Shown here one piece after another: positions 24,779 to 34,564 of a stretch of 64,000 bases of DNA; the first letter of the stretch is position 1, and the number at the start of each line of letters is the position of its first letter. Source of the DNA: Streptomyces sp. NBC_01260. Lineage in GTDB: Bacteria; Actinomycetota; Actinomycetes; Streptomycetales; Streptomycetaceae. A program made the translations under genes and the position numbers. The stretch covers positions 2,604,001 to 2,668,000 of the forward strand of contig NZ_CP108464.1 of the NCBI RefSeq assembly GCF_036226405.1, in the 5' to 3' direction. Below the pieces are notes generated by a model. It had not been told where the DNA came from. It searched no databases and saw only the letters and a program-made list of their open reading frames with translations.

Positions 24779-26173
24779 TCAGCGGAGTGCGGCTGCCAGT
24801 TCGCCCCAGAGGTGGGCGGTGGTCTCCACGCCTTTGAGCAGCAGGTCGAGTTCGACCTTCTCGTTGGGGGCGTGCCAGCCGTCGGACGGTACGGAGATGC
24901 CCAGGAAGAGGACGGGTGCGCCGAGGACGTCCTGCAGGTCGGCGGCGGGTCCCGAGCCTCCTTCGCGGGTGAAGAGGATCTTCTGGCCGAAGGCCCGCCC
25001 CATGGCGCGGGCCACGGCCTGCAGGGCGGGGTGGTCCAGCGGGGTGAGGCAGGGGCGGGTGGCGGGGAGGAAGGTGATCCGGTGGCGGACCCCAGCCGGG
25101 ATCCGTGCCTCGGCCCAGGCCTGCACGGCCTGTTGGACGCGGTCCGGGTCCTGGCCCGCGACCAGGCGGAAGCTGATCTTCACCAGGGCGGAGGACGGGA
25201 TGACCGTCTTGCTTCCGGTGCCCTGGTAGCCGCCGCCGATGCCGTTGACCTCGGCGGTGGGGCGGGCCCAGATCCGCTCCAGCGTGGAGTAGCCCGCCTC
25301 GCCGGACGCGGCCTGCGACCTGGCGGTGCGCAGCCAGGTGGCCTCGTCGAACGGCAGCTCGGCGAAGAGGGCGCGTTCGGTGGCGGTGAGTTCGGCCACG
25401 CCGTCGTAGAAACCGGGGACCGCGACCCGGCCGTCCGCGTCGTGGAGCGCCGCGACGAGCCGGGCGATCTCGGTCGCGGGGTTGGGGACGGCGCCGCCGA
25501 ACGATCCGGAGTGGATGTCCTGGCCGGGGCCGTGCAGCTCGATCTCGCACTCGGCGAGGCCGCGCATGCCGGTGCAGACGGTCGGGGTCGCCTCGTCCCA
25601 CATACCGGTGTCGGAGACGATCACGGCGTCGGCGGCGAGGCGTACGGCCTGCTGCTCGACCAGGGCGCGGAAGTGCGGGGAACCGGACTCCTCCTCGCCC
25701 TCGACGAGGAGCTTGAGGTGCACGGCGGGGCTGGTGCGGCCTGTGGTGGCGAGGTGGGCCTTGACGCCGAGGGTGTGGAAGAACACCTGGCCCTTGTCGT
25801 CGGCCGCGCCGCGCCCGTACATCCGGCCGTCCCGGATCACCGGCTCGAACGGGTCGGTGTCCCAGCCGTCCTCGCGGGCGGCGGGCTGCACGTCGTGGTG
25901 TCCGTACACGAGGACCGTGGGGGCGTCCGGGTCCTCGGACGGCCACTCGGCGAACACGGCGGGCGCCCCGTCCGTCTCCCAGACCTCGGTGACCGGGAAG
26001 CCGGTCTCCTTCAGCTTGGCGGACAGCCACTCGGCGCTGCGCCGTACGTCCCCGTCGTGCTCCGGCTGAGCGGATACGGACGGGATACGCAGCCACTCGG
26101 CGAGGTCGTCGAGGAAGGCGGTGCGGTGCTGCTCGGTGTACGTACGGACGGCGCTGTCCGGGGTGTCGCTCAT
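24779..26173 (-). CDS. M20 family dipeptidase
   Basis: A 464-residue zinc peptidase of the M20 (ArgE/DapE/CNDP-like) family. The first metal ligand is in VLVYGHHDVQPA, the bridging Asp in YGRGAADDKGQVF, the catalytic Glu pair in LVEGEEESGSPHF, and the dimerisation domain carries GFYDGV and IGGGYQGTGSKTVIPSSA; the final ligand His lies before the ATRPCLTPLD segment or in the last domain. It probably cleaves dipeptides in the cytoplasm. It lies 10 bp after the AdnB stop on the same strand and may be co-transcribed. Confidence 0.9.
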   Translation of the reverse strand: MSDTPDSAVRTYTEQHRTAFLDDLAEWLRIPSVSAQPEHDGDVRRSAEWLSAKLKETGFPVTEVWETDGAPAVFAEWPSEDPDAPTVLVYGHHDVQPAAREDGWDTDPFEPVIRDGRMYGRGAADDKGQVFFHTLGVKAHLATTGRTSPAVHLKLLVEGEEESGSPHFRALVEQQAVRLAADAVIVSDTGMWDEATPTVCTGMRGLAECEIELHGPGQDIHSGSFGGAVPNPATEIARLVAALHDADGRVAVPGFYDGVAELTATERALFAELPFDEATWLRTARSQAASGEAGYSTLERIWARPTAEVNGIGGGYQGTGSKTVIPSSALVKISFRLVAGQDPDRVQQAVQAWAEARIPAGVRHRITFLPATRPCLTPLDHPALQAVARAMGRAFGQKILFTREGGSGPAADLQDVLGAPVLFLGISVPSDGWHAPNEKVELDLLLKGVETTAHLWGELAAALR

Positions 26174-26183
26174 GACCTTCAGC

Positions 26184-29100
26184 TTATCCGGCCGCAGGAG
26201 GTGGCTCGTCCAGGAGGATGCGCTCCAGCTCCGGGCGGCCCGGGAGGCGGGTCGGACGGACGCTCTCGCCGCTCCGTACGAAGAGGAAGGTGGCCGTGAC
26301 GTCGGTGAGCGGCAGACCGTGCAGTTCGGCCCAGGCGAGACGGTAGACGGCGAGCTGGAGGGGGTCCGCGGTATTGGTGCGGCTGGTCTTCCAGTCGACG
26401 ATCTCGTACGTGTCCCCGGTGCGGTACACCGCGTCGATACGGCCCCGGATCACCCGGCCGGCCAGGGTGATCTGGAACGGCGTCTCGACGCGGTACGGGG
26501 TCCGGCGGGCGTACGGGGTGCGCTCGAAGGCCTCCTTCAGCTCGGCGAGATCGCGTTCGTCGGCGATCTCGGTATCGCTCTCGTCACCGCCGGGTAGTTC
26601 GTCGGGGCCGAGCATGGGCAGCGGCAGTTCCTCGAAGCGGGACTCGACCCAGGCGTGGAAGCGGGTGCCGCGGCGGGCGGCCGGCTGCGGAGGGCGGGGC
26701 ATGGGGCGGGCCAGCTCCTGGGCGAAGCCGTCGGGGTCGTCGGCCAGGCGCAGCAGCTGGGTGGCGGAGAGCGAGGCCGGTACGAGGACGTCGCGCACGC
26801 CGGCGCGGGCCCGGCGCAGCTCCCCGGCGAGGGCGTCGAGGTCGCGGTCCCAGGAGGCCAGGGTGCGGGACTCCTCGGGGGTGGGACGCGGGGGGACCCG
26901 CTCGGGCGCGCGGGCTGCGGGGACGTGCGGGGCGGCTGGGAGCCCGTCGCCGGGGACGGGGGGCTCGTCCGGGAACGGCCCGTCGTCCGGGAACGGCGCC
27001 TCGTCCAGGAAGGGGTCGTCCTCGGGGAACGGTGCGTCGTCGAGGGGCGGCTCTTCCGGCGGAGGCGTCGGCTCCGCCGCTCCGGGCGACGCGTCGTACG
27101 CGTCCGGGGCCGCCGCGGCCAGGTACCGCTCCGGTTCCGGGCCTGCCGCGGCCAGCGCCTTCAGGTGGGCCATCACCGTGTCAGCGGCGGCCCTGCGACG
27201 GGCCAGCGCGGTGTCGTTCAGGGGCAGCGGCCAGGCGTGGTCGGCCGCCGCCCCGGCCAGGGCCGGGTTCTCCTCGTCCTCGGCCGGCTCGTCCGCCCAC
27301 GCCTCGATCTCGCCGTGACCGGCCGCGCAGTGCTCGTACAGCGCGTGCAGGAAGCCGGACGGGCCGCGCGGCTTCTTCTGGCTCGGCCCCCACCAGTGGC
27401 CGGAGCCGAGCAGCAGGGTGCGGGGCCGGGTGAAGGTGACGTATCCGAGGCGCAGCTCCTCGGTGTGCTGGTGCTCCTTCATCTCCTCCTTGAAGCCCTT
27501 GAGGCCCTTGGCGTCGAAGGAGTGGATGACGGGCAGGGTGGCCGTGTCGCCGCGCAGGGCGTGCGGGAGGACCTTGGACTGGGAGGTCCAGGCGTCGCGG
27601 GACTGGCCGCTGGGGAACTGACCGGTGACCAGGCCCGGCACGGCGACGACGTCCCATTCCAGGCCCTTGGACTTGTGGGCGGTGAGGACCTTGACGGTGT
27701 TCTCGCCGCCGGGCAGCGCGTTGTCCAGGCCCTTCTCGTACTGCGCGGCGGTGCGCAGGAAGCCGAGGAAGGCGAGGAGCGTGGCCTCCCCGTCGACAGC
27801 GGCGAAGCGGGCCGCGACGTCGAGGAAGTTGGCGAGGGTCTCACGGCGGCGGGCGGCCAGGGCCTGTGGGGACGCGGAGAGCTCGACTTCGAGTCCGGTG
27901 GCGGTGAGGACCCGGTGCAGCACGTCCATCAGGGGGTCGGCGAGCGAGCGGCGCAGCTCGCGCAGTTCGGTGGCGAGCCGGGCGAAGCGGATGCGGGCCT
28001 CGGTGGAGAACGGCAGGCGGTCGTCCTGCTCACCCCCGGAGTCGAGGAAGGTGTCCAGGGCGTCGGCCAGCGAGATCACCTCGGCCGGGTCGACGCCCTC
28101 GACGGCTTCGGCGAGCCGTCGGTCGGGGTCGAAGTCGTCGTCGTCGCCATGGGCCGCGCGGTGGACGAGGAGGCGGGCCCGGCGGCCGAGCAGTGCCAGG
28201 TCGCGGGGGCCGATCCGCCAGCGGGGGCCGGTGAGCAGCCGGACCAGGGACGCGTTGGCCCCCGGGTCCTGGAGTACCTCGCAGACCGCGACGAGGTCGG
28301 CGACCTCGGGGAGGTGGAGCAGCCCGGAGAGACCGACCACCTCGACCGGGATGTCCCGGGCCACCAGGGCGGCCTGGATCTCCGGGAAGTCGCCCGCGGT
28401 GCGGCACAGGACGGCGATCTCGCCGGGTGCCCTGCCGGTCCGCACGAGGTGGGCGATCGAGTCGGCGAGCCAGTCGATCTCCTCGGTGTGGGTGGGCAGC
28501 AGGGCGCAGCGGACGAGGCCGTCGCGCTCGGCGCCGGGCGCGGGGCGCAGGGCCTCGACGCCCTCGTGCATGGCGCGCAGCGGTTCGGCCAGACCGTTGG
28601 CGAGGTGGAGGAGGCGGCCGCCGCTGCGGCGGTTCTCGCTGAGGGAGTAGCGGGTCGCGGGGGCGCCGTCGGCCTGCGGGAAGTGGCTCGGGAAGTCGTC
28701 GAGGTTGGCTACGGAGGCGCCGCGCCAGCCGTAGATGGCCTGGCAGGGGTCGCCGACCGCGGTGACCGCGTGCCCGGACGCGATGCCGTCGGGGCCGCTG
28801 CCGAAGAGGGCGGAGAGCAGGAGCCGCTGGGCGACGGAGGTGTCCTGGTACTCGTCGAGCAGGACGACCCGGTACTCCTCGCGCAGGACCGCCCCGACCT
28901 CGGGGCGGGTGAGGGCGAGCTGCGCGGAGAGCGCGATCTGGTCACCGAAGTCGAGGAGGTCGCGGCTCCGCTTCGCCTCGCGGTAGCGCCGGGTCAGGGA
29001 GAGCAGCTCGCGGCGGGCCTCGGCGGTCTCGGGAATCTTGCGCAGTTCGGCGTTGCTGAGCTTGGCGCTCTCCAGCGTGCGGAGCAGTTCGATGTCGTAC

Positions 29101-29666
29101 TCCGCGAGCTGTCCGGGGCGTACGAGGTGTTCGGCCAGCTCGGCATCGAGGGCCAGCAGATCGCTGACCAGGGTGGGGAACGACCTGGTCAGCGCCGGGT
29201 ACGGGCCGGGGGCCTCGCGCAGTACGCGGGCGGCGAGCTGAAAGCGGGTGGCGTCGGCGAGGAGGCGGGTGGTGGGTTCGAGCCCGATCCGCAGCCCGTG
29301 CTCGGTCAGGAGCCTGCCGGCGAACGCGTGGTAGGTGGAGATGCTGGGCTCGCCCGGCGGGTTGTCCGGGTCGATGGCGTCCGGGTCGGTGACGCCGGCG
29401 GCGACCAGGGCCTTGCGGACGCGCTCCGCCAGCTCACCGGCCGCCTTGTTGGTGAAGGTGAGGCCGAGCACCTGCTCGGGGGCGACCTGTCCGGTCCCCA
29501 CGAGCCACACCACGCGGGCCGCCATCACCGTGGTCTTCCCCGACCCGGCTCCGGCGACGATCACCTGCGGGGCGGGCGGCGCGGTGATGCACGCCGTCTG
29601 CTCCGGGGTGAAGGGGATCCCGAGGAGCTCCTTGAGCTGCTCGGGATCGGTGAGGTGTGAGGACAC
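26184..29666 (-). CDS. adnB: AdnB, helicase-nuclease subunit of the AdnAB DNA-end resection complex
   Basis: About 1160 residues. The N-terminal UvrD/Rep-type motor has Walker A GAGSGKT (39-45), VVLLDEYQDTSVAQ, GDPCQAIYGWRGAS and VKVLTAHKSKGLEWDVVAV. The C-terminal RecB-type nuclease has GTRFHAWVE and RIRGRIDAVYR followed by EIVDWKTSRTNTADPLQLAVYRLA, the D...D-x-K catalytic set. In mycobacteria AdnAB resects double-strand breaks using one motor and one nuclease in each subunit. Between motor and nuclease (about 26900-27110 in DNA) is an acidic Pro/Phe/Asp repeat linker. The start is the GTG at 29666, which has only a GGA directly before it and may be leaderless. The adnA gene lies upstream, but a methyltransferase gene separates them. 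Confidence 0.88.
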   Translation of the reverse strand: MSSHLTDPEQLKELLGIPFTPEQTACITAPPAPQVIVAGAGSGKTTVMAARVVWLVGTGQVAPEQVLGLTFTNKAAGELAERVRKALVAAGVTDPDAIDPDNPPGEPSISTYHAFAGRLLTEHGLRIGLEPTTRLLADATRFQLAARVLREAPGPYPALTRSFPTLVSDLLALDAELAEHLVRPGQLAEYDIELLRTLESAKLSNAELRKIPETAEARRELLSLTRRYREAKRSRDLLDFGDQIALSAQLALTRPEVGAVLREEYRVVLLDEYQDTSVAQRLLLSALFGSGPDGIASGHAVTAVGDPCQAIYGWRGASVANLDDFPSHFPQADGAPATRYSLSENRRSGGRLLHLANGLAEPLRAMHEGVEALRPAPGAERDGLVRCALLPTHTEEIDWLADSIAHLVRTGRAPGEIAVLCRTAGDFPEIQAALVARDIPVEVVGLSGLLHLPEVADLVAVCEVLQDPGANASLVRLLTGPRWRIGPRDLALLGRRARLLVHRAAHGDDDDFDPDRRLAEAVEGVDPAEVISLADALDTFLDSGGEQDDRLPFSTEARIRFARLATELRELRRSLADPLMDVLHRVLTATGLEVELSASPQALAARRRETLANFLDVAARFAAVDGEATLLAFLGFLRTAAQYEKGLDNALPGGENTVKVLTAHKSKGLEWDVVAVPGLVTGQFPSGQSRDAWTSQSKVLPHALRGDTATLPVIHSFDAKGLKGFKEEMKEHQHTEELRLGYVTFTRPRTLLLGSGHWWGPSQKKPRGPSGFLHALYEHCAAGHGEIEAWADEPAEDEENPALAGAAADHAWPLPLNDTALARRRAAADTVMAHLKALAAAGPEPERYLAAAAPDAYDASPGAAEPTPPPEEPPLDDAPFPEDDPFLDEAPFPDDGPFPDEPPVPGDGLPAAPHVPAARAPERVPPRPTPEESRTLASWDRDLDALAGELRRARAGVRDVLVPASLSATQLLRLADDPDGFAQELARPMPRPPQPAARRGTRFHAWVESRFEELPLPMLGPDELPGGDESDTEIADERDLAELKEAFERTPYARRTPYRVETPFQITLAGRVIRGRIDAVYRTGDTYEIVDWKTSRTNTADPLQLAVYRLAWAELHGLPLTDVTATFLFVRSGESVRPTRLPGRPELERILLDEPPPAAG

Positions 29667-29957
29667 TCCACAGAGGCTAACCGGACGCGCTGACAACCCG
29701 CGAAGCCGTGAGCGGCACTGTGCCGGGCACGAGGTGACCGTCCACGAACGGTGTGCGGAAACGCACGAGCCCTGGAGAGGGAGAGGGGGTGCACGGAAAC
29801 CTGAGGAGGCCGGGATGTGTCTCGTCCGGGGCCCGGTGCCCGGTCTAGGTTGAAGTCGATCACCGTCGATCACCTGCGGTCAGCGACACCGCCGGCCGCA
29901 CCCCCTGAACACAGCAGCGCGACCTGAACGCATCAGCATCCTCAAGAGGACGGTCAC

Positions 29958-30890
29958 ATGAGCGCCGACGCCACCGCACCCGCCCCCGGCTCCCTGGACG
30001 CCACCGCCGCCACCGCCGAGCTCAGGAAGCGGATAGACACCACGAAGGCGCACCCGGCCCGCGTCTACGACGTCTTCCTCGGTGGCAAGGACAACTACCC
30101 GGCCGACCGCGAGGCCGCGGCCATGGCCCTGGCGGCCAATCCGCGCGGGTATCTCACCGTGCGGCACAACCGGGACTTCATGCGGCGCGCTGTGACGCTC
30201 GCCGCCGAGAACGGCACCCGGCAGTTCCTGGATGTCGGCACCGGGCTGCCGACCCAGCAGAACGTCCACCAGATCGTGCAGGCCATCGCCCCCGATTCGC
30301 GGGTCGTGTACGTCGACAACGACCCGGTCGTCCTCGTGCACGCACAGGCCCTCCTCACCAGCGGACCCCAGGGCAGCACCGACTACATCGAGGCGGACCT
30401 GCGCGACCCCGCCAGGATCCTCGAAGCAGCCCGCCGCACCCTCGACTTCGACCGCCCCATCACCCTCGTCCTCGCCGCCGTCCTCCACTTCATCGAGGAC
30501 GACGAGGCCTACCCCATCGTCAGGCAGCTCATCGACGCGTTGCCGCCGGGCAGCCATCTCGTGCTGAGCAACGTCAGCTCGGATCTCAACCCCGAGCAGG
30601 TCGGCCAGGTGACGAAGGCCTTCAAGGAGCGCGGCTTCGCCATGGTCCGCCGCTCGCGCGCCCAGGTGGAGCGTTTCGTGACCGACAACGGTCTGGACAT
30701 GCTCGACCCCGGCGTCGTCCCGGTGCACCGCTGGCGTCCGGAGCAGGTCACCGATCTGCCCGAGGCCACCAACCCCGACCAGGAGTTCGTGGCGAGCCTG
30801 GACGAGCTGGACAGGACGCGCTACCGGGGCATCAACGACGTCACGGACGCGGACGTCAGTGTGTACGGAGTGATGGCCCGCAAACCGTGA
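29958..30890 (+). CDS. DUF574 SAM-dependent methyltransferase
   Basis: A 310-residue protein of the Streptomyces-rich S-adenosylmethionine methyltransferase family DUF574 (Methyltransf_19). The conserved N-terminal signature is ARVYDVFLGGKDNYPADREA; the SAM-binding motif I is FLDVGTGLPTQQNVHQI; motif II is RVVYVDNDPVVLVHAQALL; and ADLRDP follows. Members occur in large numbers per genome, and many lie near regulatory genes, but the substrate is unknown. The ATG at 29958 follows AAGAGGACGGTCAC. It is on the plus strand between adnA and adnB, which are both minus, so the normally contiguous pair is split. Confidence 0.88.
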   Translation: MSADATAPAPGSLDATAATAELRKRIDTTKAHPARVYDVFLGGKDNYPADREAAAMALAANPRGYLTVRHNRDFMRRAVTLAAENGTRQFLDVGTGLPTQQNVHQIVQAIAPDSRVVYVDNDPVVLVHAQALLTSGPQGSTDYIEADLRDPARILEAARRTLDFDRPITLVLAAVLHFIEDDEAYPIVRQLIDALPPGSHLVLSNVSSDLNPEQVGQVTKAFKERGFAMVRRSRAQVERFVTDNGLDMLDPGVVPVHRWRPEQVTDLPEATNPDQEFVASLDELDRTRYRGINDVTDADVSVYGVMARKP

Positions 30891-30932
30891 CAGCCCGACA
30901 GCCCCGGGGCGGGGCCACCCGGCCGGGCCGGT

Positions 30933-33900
30933 TCACTCCAGGACGTGCCGGCCCTCGGGCTGGGCGCTGCACGAAGCCCTGAAGGTGCAGTGGGTGCAGT
31001 GCTGGCCGGTCGTCGGGGTGAACCGTTCGTCCAGGACGCGGCCCGCCGCGGTCGCCAGCAGGTCGGAGACCCACTCGGTGTCGGGCGGCTGCTGGGCCTG
31101 CACCTTGGGGACGGCGTCACCGCCCTCCTTCTTCGGGGCGGGCTGGCGCAGCTGTACGAGTTCGGCGCCGCCGGACTCGGGGCGCCGGCCGTCGAAGACC
31201 TCGTCGACCGCCCCTTCCCGGACGGCCAGCTGGTAGACGGCGAGCTGGGGGTGGCGGGCGACCTCGTCCTTCGTCGGGGACTGCTTGCCGGTCTTGAAGT
31301 CCACGACGTAGGCCCGGCCCTCGGCGTCCCGCTCCACCCGGTCCATGGAGCCGCGGATGCGCACCTCGTACTCGCCCGCCTCCAGCGTCACGTCGAAGTC
31401 GTGCTCGCTGGCGGCCGGGGTGCGGCCGGTGCGGTCCATGACGTGCCAGCGCAGGAAGCGTTCGAGTGCGACGCGCGCCTGTTCCTTCTCCTGGTGCGAC
31501 TTCCAGGGGGCGTCGAAGACCAGCCCGTCCCAGACCGAGTCGAGCCGCTCCATGAGGACGGCCAGGTCGGCGGGCGTACGACCGGAGGCCACCTCGTCGG
31601 CGAGTACGTGGACGACGTTGCCGAAGCCCTGGGCGGCGGTCGCCGGGGCATCGGCCTTCACCTCGCGGCCGAGGAACCACTGGAGCGCGCAGGTGTTGGC
31701 GAGCTGGTCGAGCGCGCTGCCGGAGAGGGCCACGGGCTGGTCCCGGTCGCGCAGCGGGACGGCCGAGCGGGTCGGCTCGTACAGGCCCCACCAGCGGTAG
31801 GGGTGGGCCGACGGTACGAGCGGCTGCCCCTCGTCGTCGGTGAGCGCGGCGAGCCGGGCGAGGCGGTGGGCGGCCTCCTCGCGCAGGATGTCGGACGCGT
31901 CGGGGTCGACGGTGGTGGCGCGCAGCTCCGCGACGAGGGCCGCGACCGCGAGGGGGCGGCGGGGACGGCCGGTGACGTCGCGGGGTTCGACGCCGAGTTC
32001 GGTGAGGAAGCGGGACGGCTGGTCGCCGTCGTCGGCGGGTGCCTTGACGGCGGTGACGACGAGGCGTTCGCGGGCGCGGGTGGCCGCGACGTAGAAGAGC
32101 CGGCGTTCCTCGGCGAGAAGGGCGCCGGGGGTGAGGGGTTCGGCGAGACCGTCGTGGCCGATCCGGTCCGCTTCGAGCAGCGAGCCGCGGCGGCGCAGGT
32201 CGGGCCAGAGGCCTTCCTGCACCCCGGCGACGACGACCACGCGCCACTCCAGCCCCTTGGACCGGTGCGCGGTCATCAGCCGTACGGCCTCGGGCCGGGC
32301 GGAGCGCCGGGAGAGGGTGTCGGCGGCGATGTCCTGGGCATCGACCTCCTCCAGGAAGTTGAGCGCGCCGCGGCCGCCGGTGCGCTCCTCGGCGCGGGCC
32401 GCGGTGTCGAACAGGGCGCAGACCGCGTCGAGGTCGCGGTCGGCGTTGCGGCCGCCCGCACCACCGCGCAGGGCGGCGCGCTCCAGCCTGCCCGGCCAGG
32501 GGGTGCCGGACCACAGCTCCCACAGGGCCTCCTCGGCGGTGCCGCCGCCTTCCAGGAGTTCGCGGGCCGTGCGCAGCAGTGCGCCGAGGCGCTGGGCGCC
32601 GCGGGCGTACGCCGGATCGTGCGCGACGAGCCGCTCCGGCTCGGCCAGGGCGAGGGCGAGCAGGTCGCCGGAGGGCGCGGGCACCCGGTTCCCGGCGGCG
32701 CGCTCCTCGTCGCGCAGGGCCCGGCCCAGGCGGCGCAGATCGGCGGCGTCCATGGAGCCGAGGGGCGAGGCGAGGAGGGCCAGCGCGGTCTCGGTGTCGA
32801 GCCAGGCCTGCGGCCCGGCGGGAGCCTCGTCGGCGGAAGCCTCGTCCGGATGCGCGCTGCCAGCGGCGGCAGCCTCCGCGAAGTCAGCAGCACCCGCGCC
32901 CCGGTGCAGTGCCGCCGTCGCCACCGTGCGCAGGGCGGTCAGGAGCGGGGCCACCGCGGGTTCGTGGCGCAGGGGCAGGTCGTCGCCGTCGACCTCCAGC
33001 GGAACGCCCGCCGAGGTCAGGGCGCGGCGCACCGCGGGGATCGAGCGGCCGCCGGCCCGGACCAGCACCGCCATCTCGTGCCACGGCACCCCGTCCTCCA
33101 GATGCGCCCGGCGCAGCAGGTCGGCGATGTTGTCGAGCTCGGTGGAGGCGGTCGGGTAGGTGTACGTCTCGACGCCGCCGCCCTCGCGGACCGCGCCGAG
33201 CTCCCGGTGGGCGCGGACCTTCGCCGAGGGCAGCCGGGTCAGCGGCATCCGCCGGGTCAGCAGCCGGGTGGCCGCCAGCAGCCCGGCGCCGGAGCGGCGG
33301 GAGGTGGTGAGGACGCCGACCGGGGCCGGAGCGCCGTCCGCCCGCCGGAACACCTCGGGAAAGTCGAGGATGCCGTTCACATCGGCGCCCCGGAAGGCGT
33401 AGATCGACTGGTCCGGGTCGCCGAACGCGATCAGGTTCCGGCCACCGCCGCCGCCCGGGGCGCTCCCCCGGTTCCCGGCGAGTGCGTGCAGCAGCCGTAC
33501 CTGCGCCGGGTCGGTGTCCTGGTACTCGTCGACGAACACCAGGTCGTACTGGCCGGCCAGCAGCGCCGACACCTCGGGCCGCTCGGCGAGCAGCACCGCG
33601 CGGTGGACCAGCTCCGCGTAGTCCAGCACCCCCTGGGCGTCCAGCACGTCGAGGTACTCGGCGAGGAATTCGGCGGCGGCGCTCCAGTCGGGGCGGCCGG
33701 TGCGCCGGGCGAAGTCGGCGAGGGCGTCCGGGCCGAGGCCCAGCTCACGGCTGCGGGCGAGCACCGCGCGTACCTCGTCGGCGAAGCCGCGCGTGGTCAG
33801 GCAGGCCCGCAGCTCGTCGGGCCAGCGGATGTGGGCGTGGCCCTGCTTCTCCAGATCGAGCTGGCCGGCCAGCAGATCGCGGACCGTGACGTCCTGCTCC

Positions 33901-34328
33901 GGCCCGGAGAGCAGCCGCAGCGGGTCGGCGAAGAGATCGGCGTCCTGGTGGGCGCGGACCAGGGCGTAACAGAAGGAGTGGAACGTGGTGGCCTGCGGGC
34001 CCCGGACGGCGCCGAGCCGGGCGGCCATCCGGTCGCGCAGTTCGACGGCGGCCTTGCGGCTGAAGGTGAGGACCAGGATGCGGGCCGGGTCGGCGCCCTG
34101 CGCGACGCGCGCGGCGACGGTCTCGACGAGCGTGGTGGTCTTGCCCGTGCCCGGTCCGGCGAGGACCAGCAGCGGCCCGCCGGAGTGGTCAACCACCGCG
34201 CGTTGCGCCGCGTCCAGGAGAGGGGGATCCACGGAGCCCGGCAGGGTACGCACCAGCCGGTACGCGCCCGTGGTCCCCCGCCGTGCCTGACGGTGCGGAC
34301 TGTGCCGGGTGGTGGAGGAGGAGCTCAC
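30933..34328 (-). CDS. adnA: AdnA, helicase-nuclease subunit of the AdnAB complex
   Basis: A 1131-residue superfamily 1 helicase with a C-terminal RecB-type nuclease. Walker A is GPGTGKT (58-64), Walker B LVFVDEYQDTDPAQ, with QSIYAFRGADVNGIL and VRLMTAHRSKGLEWRVVVV. The nuclease reads VRIRGSMDRVERD followed by YVVDFKTGKQSPTKDEVARH and PQLAVYQLA. Cys residues in LANTCALQW and in the final GQHCTHCTFRASC could hold a 4Fe-4S cluster, as in AddB-type nucleases. The assignment of A rather than B rests on gene order (upstream subunit) and Walker sequence, so swapping is possible. GTG at 34328 follows AGGAC. Confidence 0.88.
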   Translation of the reverse strand: MSSSSTTRHSPHRQARRGTTGAYRLVRTLPGSVDPPLLDAAQRAVVDHSGGPLLVLAGPGTGKTTTLVETVAARVAQGADPARILVLTFSRKAAVELRDRMAARLGAVRGPQATTFHSFCYALVRAHQDADLFADPLRLLSGPEQDVTVRDLLAGQLDLEKQGHAHIRWPDELRACLTTRGFADEVRAVLARSRELGLGPDALADFARRTGRPDWSAAAEFLAEYLDVLDAQGVLDYAELVHRAVLLAERPEVSALLAGQYDLVFVDEYQDTDPAQVRLLHALAGNRGSAPGGGGGRNLIAFGDPDQSIYAFRGADVNGILDFPEVFRRADGAPAPVGVLTTSRRSGAGLLAATRLLTRRMPLTRLPSAKVRAHRELGAVREGGGVETYTYPTASTELDNIADLLRRAHLEDGVPWHEMAVLVRAGGRSIPAVRRALTSAGVPLEVDGDDLPLRHEPAVAPLLTALRTVATAALHRGAGAADFAEAAAAGSAHPDEASADEAPAGPQAWLDTETALALLASPLGSMDAADLRRLGRALRDEERAAGNRVPAPSGDLLALALAEPERLVAHDPAYARGAQRLGALLRTARELLEGGGTAEEALWELWSGTPWPGRLERAALRGGAGGRNADRDLDAVCALFDTAARAEERTGGRGALNFLEEVDAQDIAADTLSRRSARPEAVRLMTAHRSKGLEWRVVVVAGVQEGLWPDLRRRGSLLEADRIGHDGLAEPLTPGALLAEERRLFYVAATRARERLVVTAVKAPADDGDQPSRFLTELGVEPRDVTGRPRRPLAVAALVAELRATTVDPDASDILREEAAHRLARLAALTDDEGQPLVPSAHPYRWWGLYEPTRSAVPLRDRDQPVALSGSALDQLANTCALQWFLGREVKADAPATAAQGFGNVVHVLADEVASGRTPADLAVLMERLDSVWDGLVFDAPWKSHQEKEQARVALERFLRWHVMDRTGRTPAASEHDFDVTLEAGEYEVRIRGSMDRVERDAEGRAYVVDFKTGKQSPTKDEVARHPQLAVYQLAVREGAVDEVFDGRRPESGGAELVQLRQPAPKKEGGDAVPKVQAQQPPDTEWVSDLLATAAGRVLDERFTPTTGQHCTHCTFRASCSAQPEGRHVLE

Positions 34329-34564
34329 GTGGGTCGCCGGTCCTGGTGGGTGTGCTGATGGTGAGGGCGCGGCACCTGCCGCGAACTGACGACGCTACTC
34401 CGGCGGCGGGCCCGATTGCGGCGGGAGCACTGCGTGGATCGTCACGTTCCGCCCGGACGGCGACCGCCGTGGGGACAGCGGGGCCCGCACCGTACGCGCG
34501 TCACGCTTCCTGTACGCCGTACGGGCCCGGCTCCGCCCGATGCGCCACCGGATGGCCGAGTCTG

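Noticed and set aside
26655..29660. A plus-strand frame of about 1000 codons opposite adnB
   Set aside because: Same reason: mirror frame of a real helicase gene.
30945..34358. A plus-strand frame of about 1137 codons opposite adnA
   Set aside because: Antisense shadow of adnA; no motif, extreme Gly/Arg/Val/Ala composition.
34329..34564. Possible small RNA or gene between adnA and the alkyltransferase-like gene
   Set aside because: Frames here have no ribosome site or recognisable product, and no strong stem-loop was seen.
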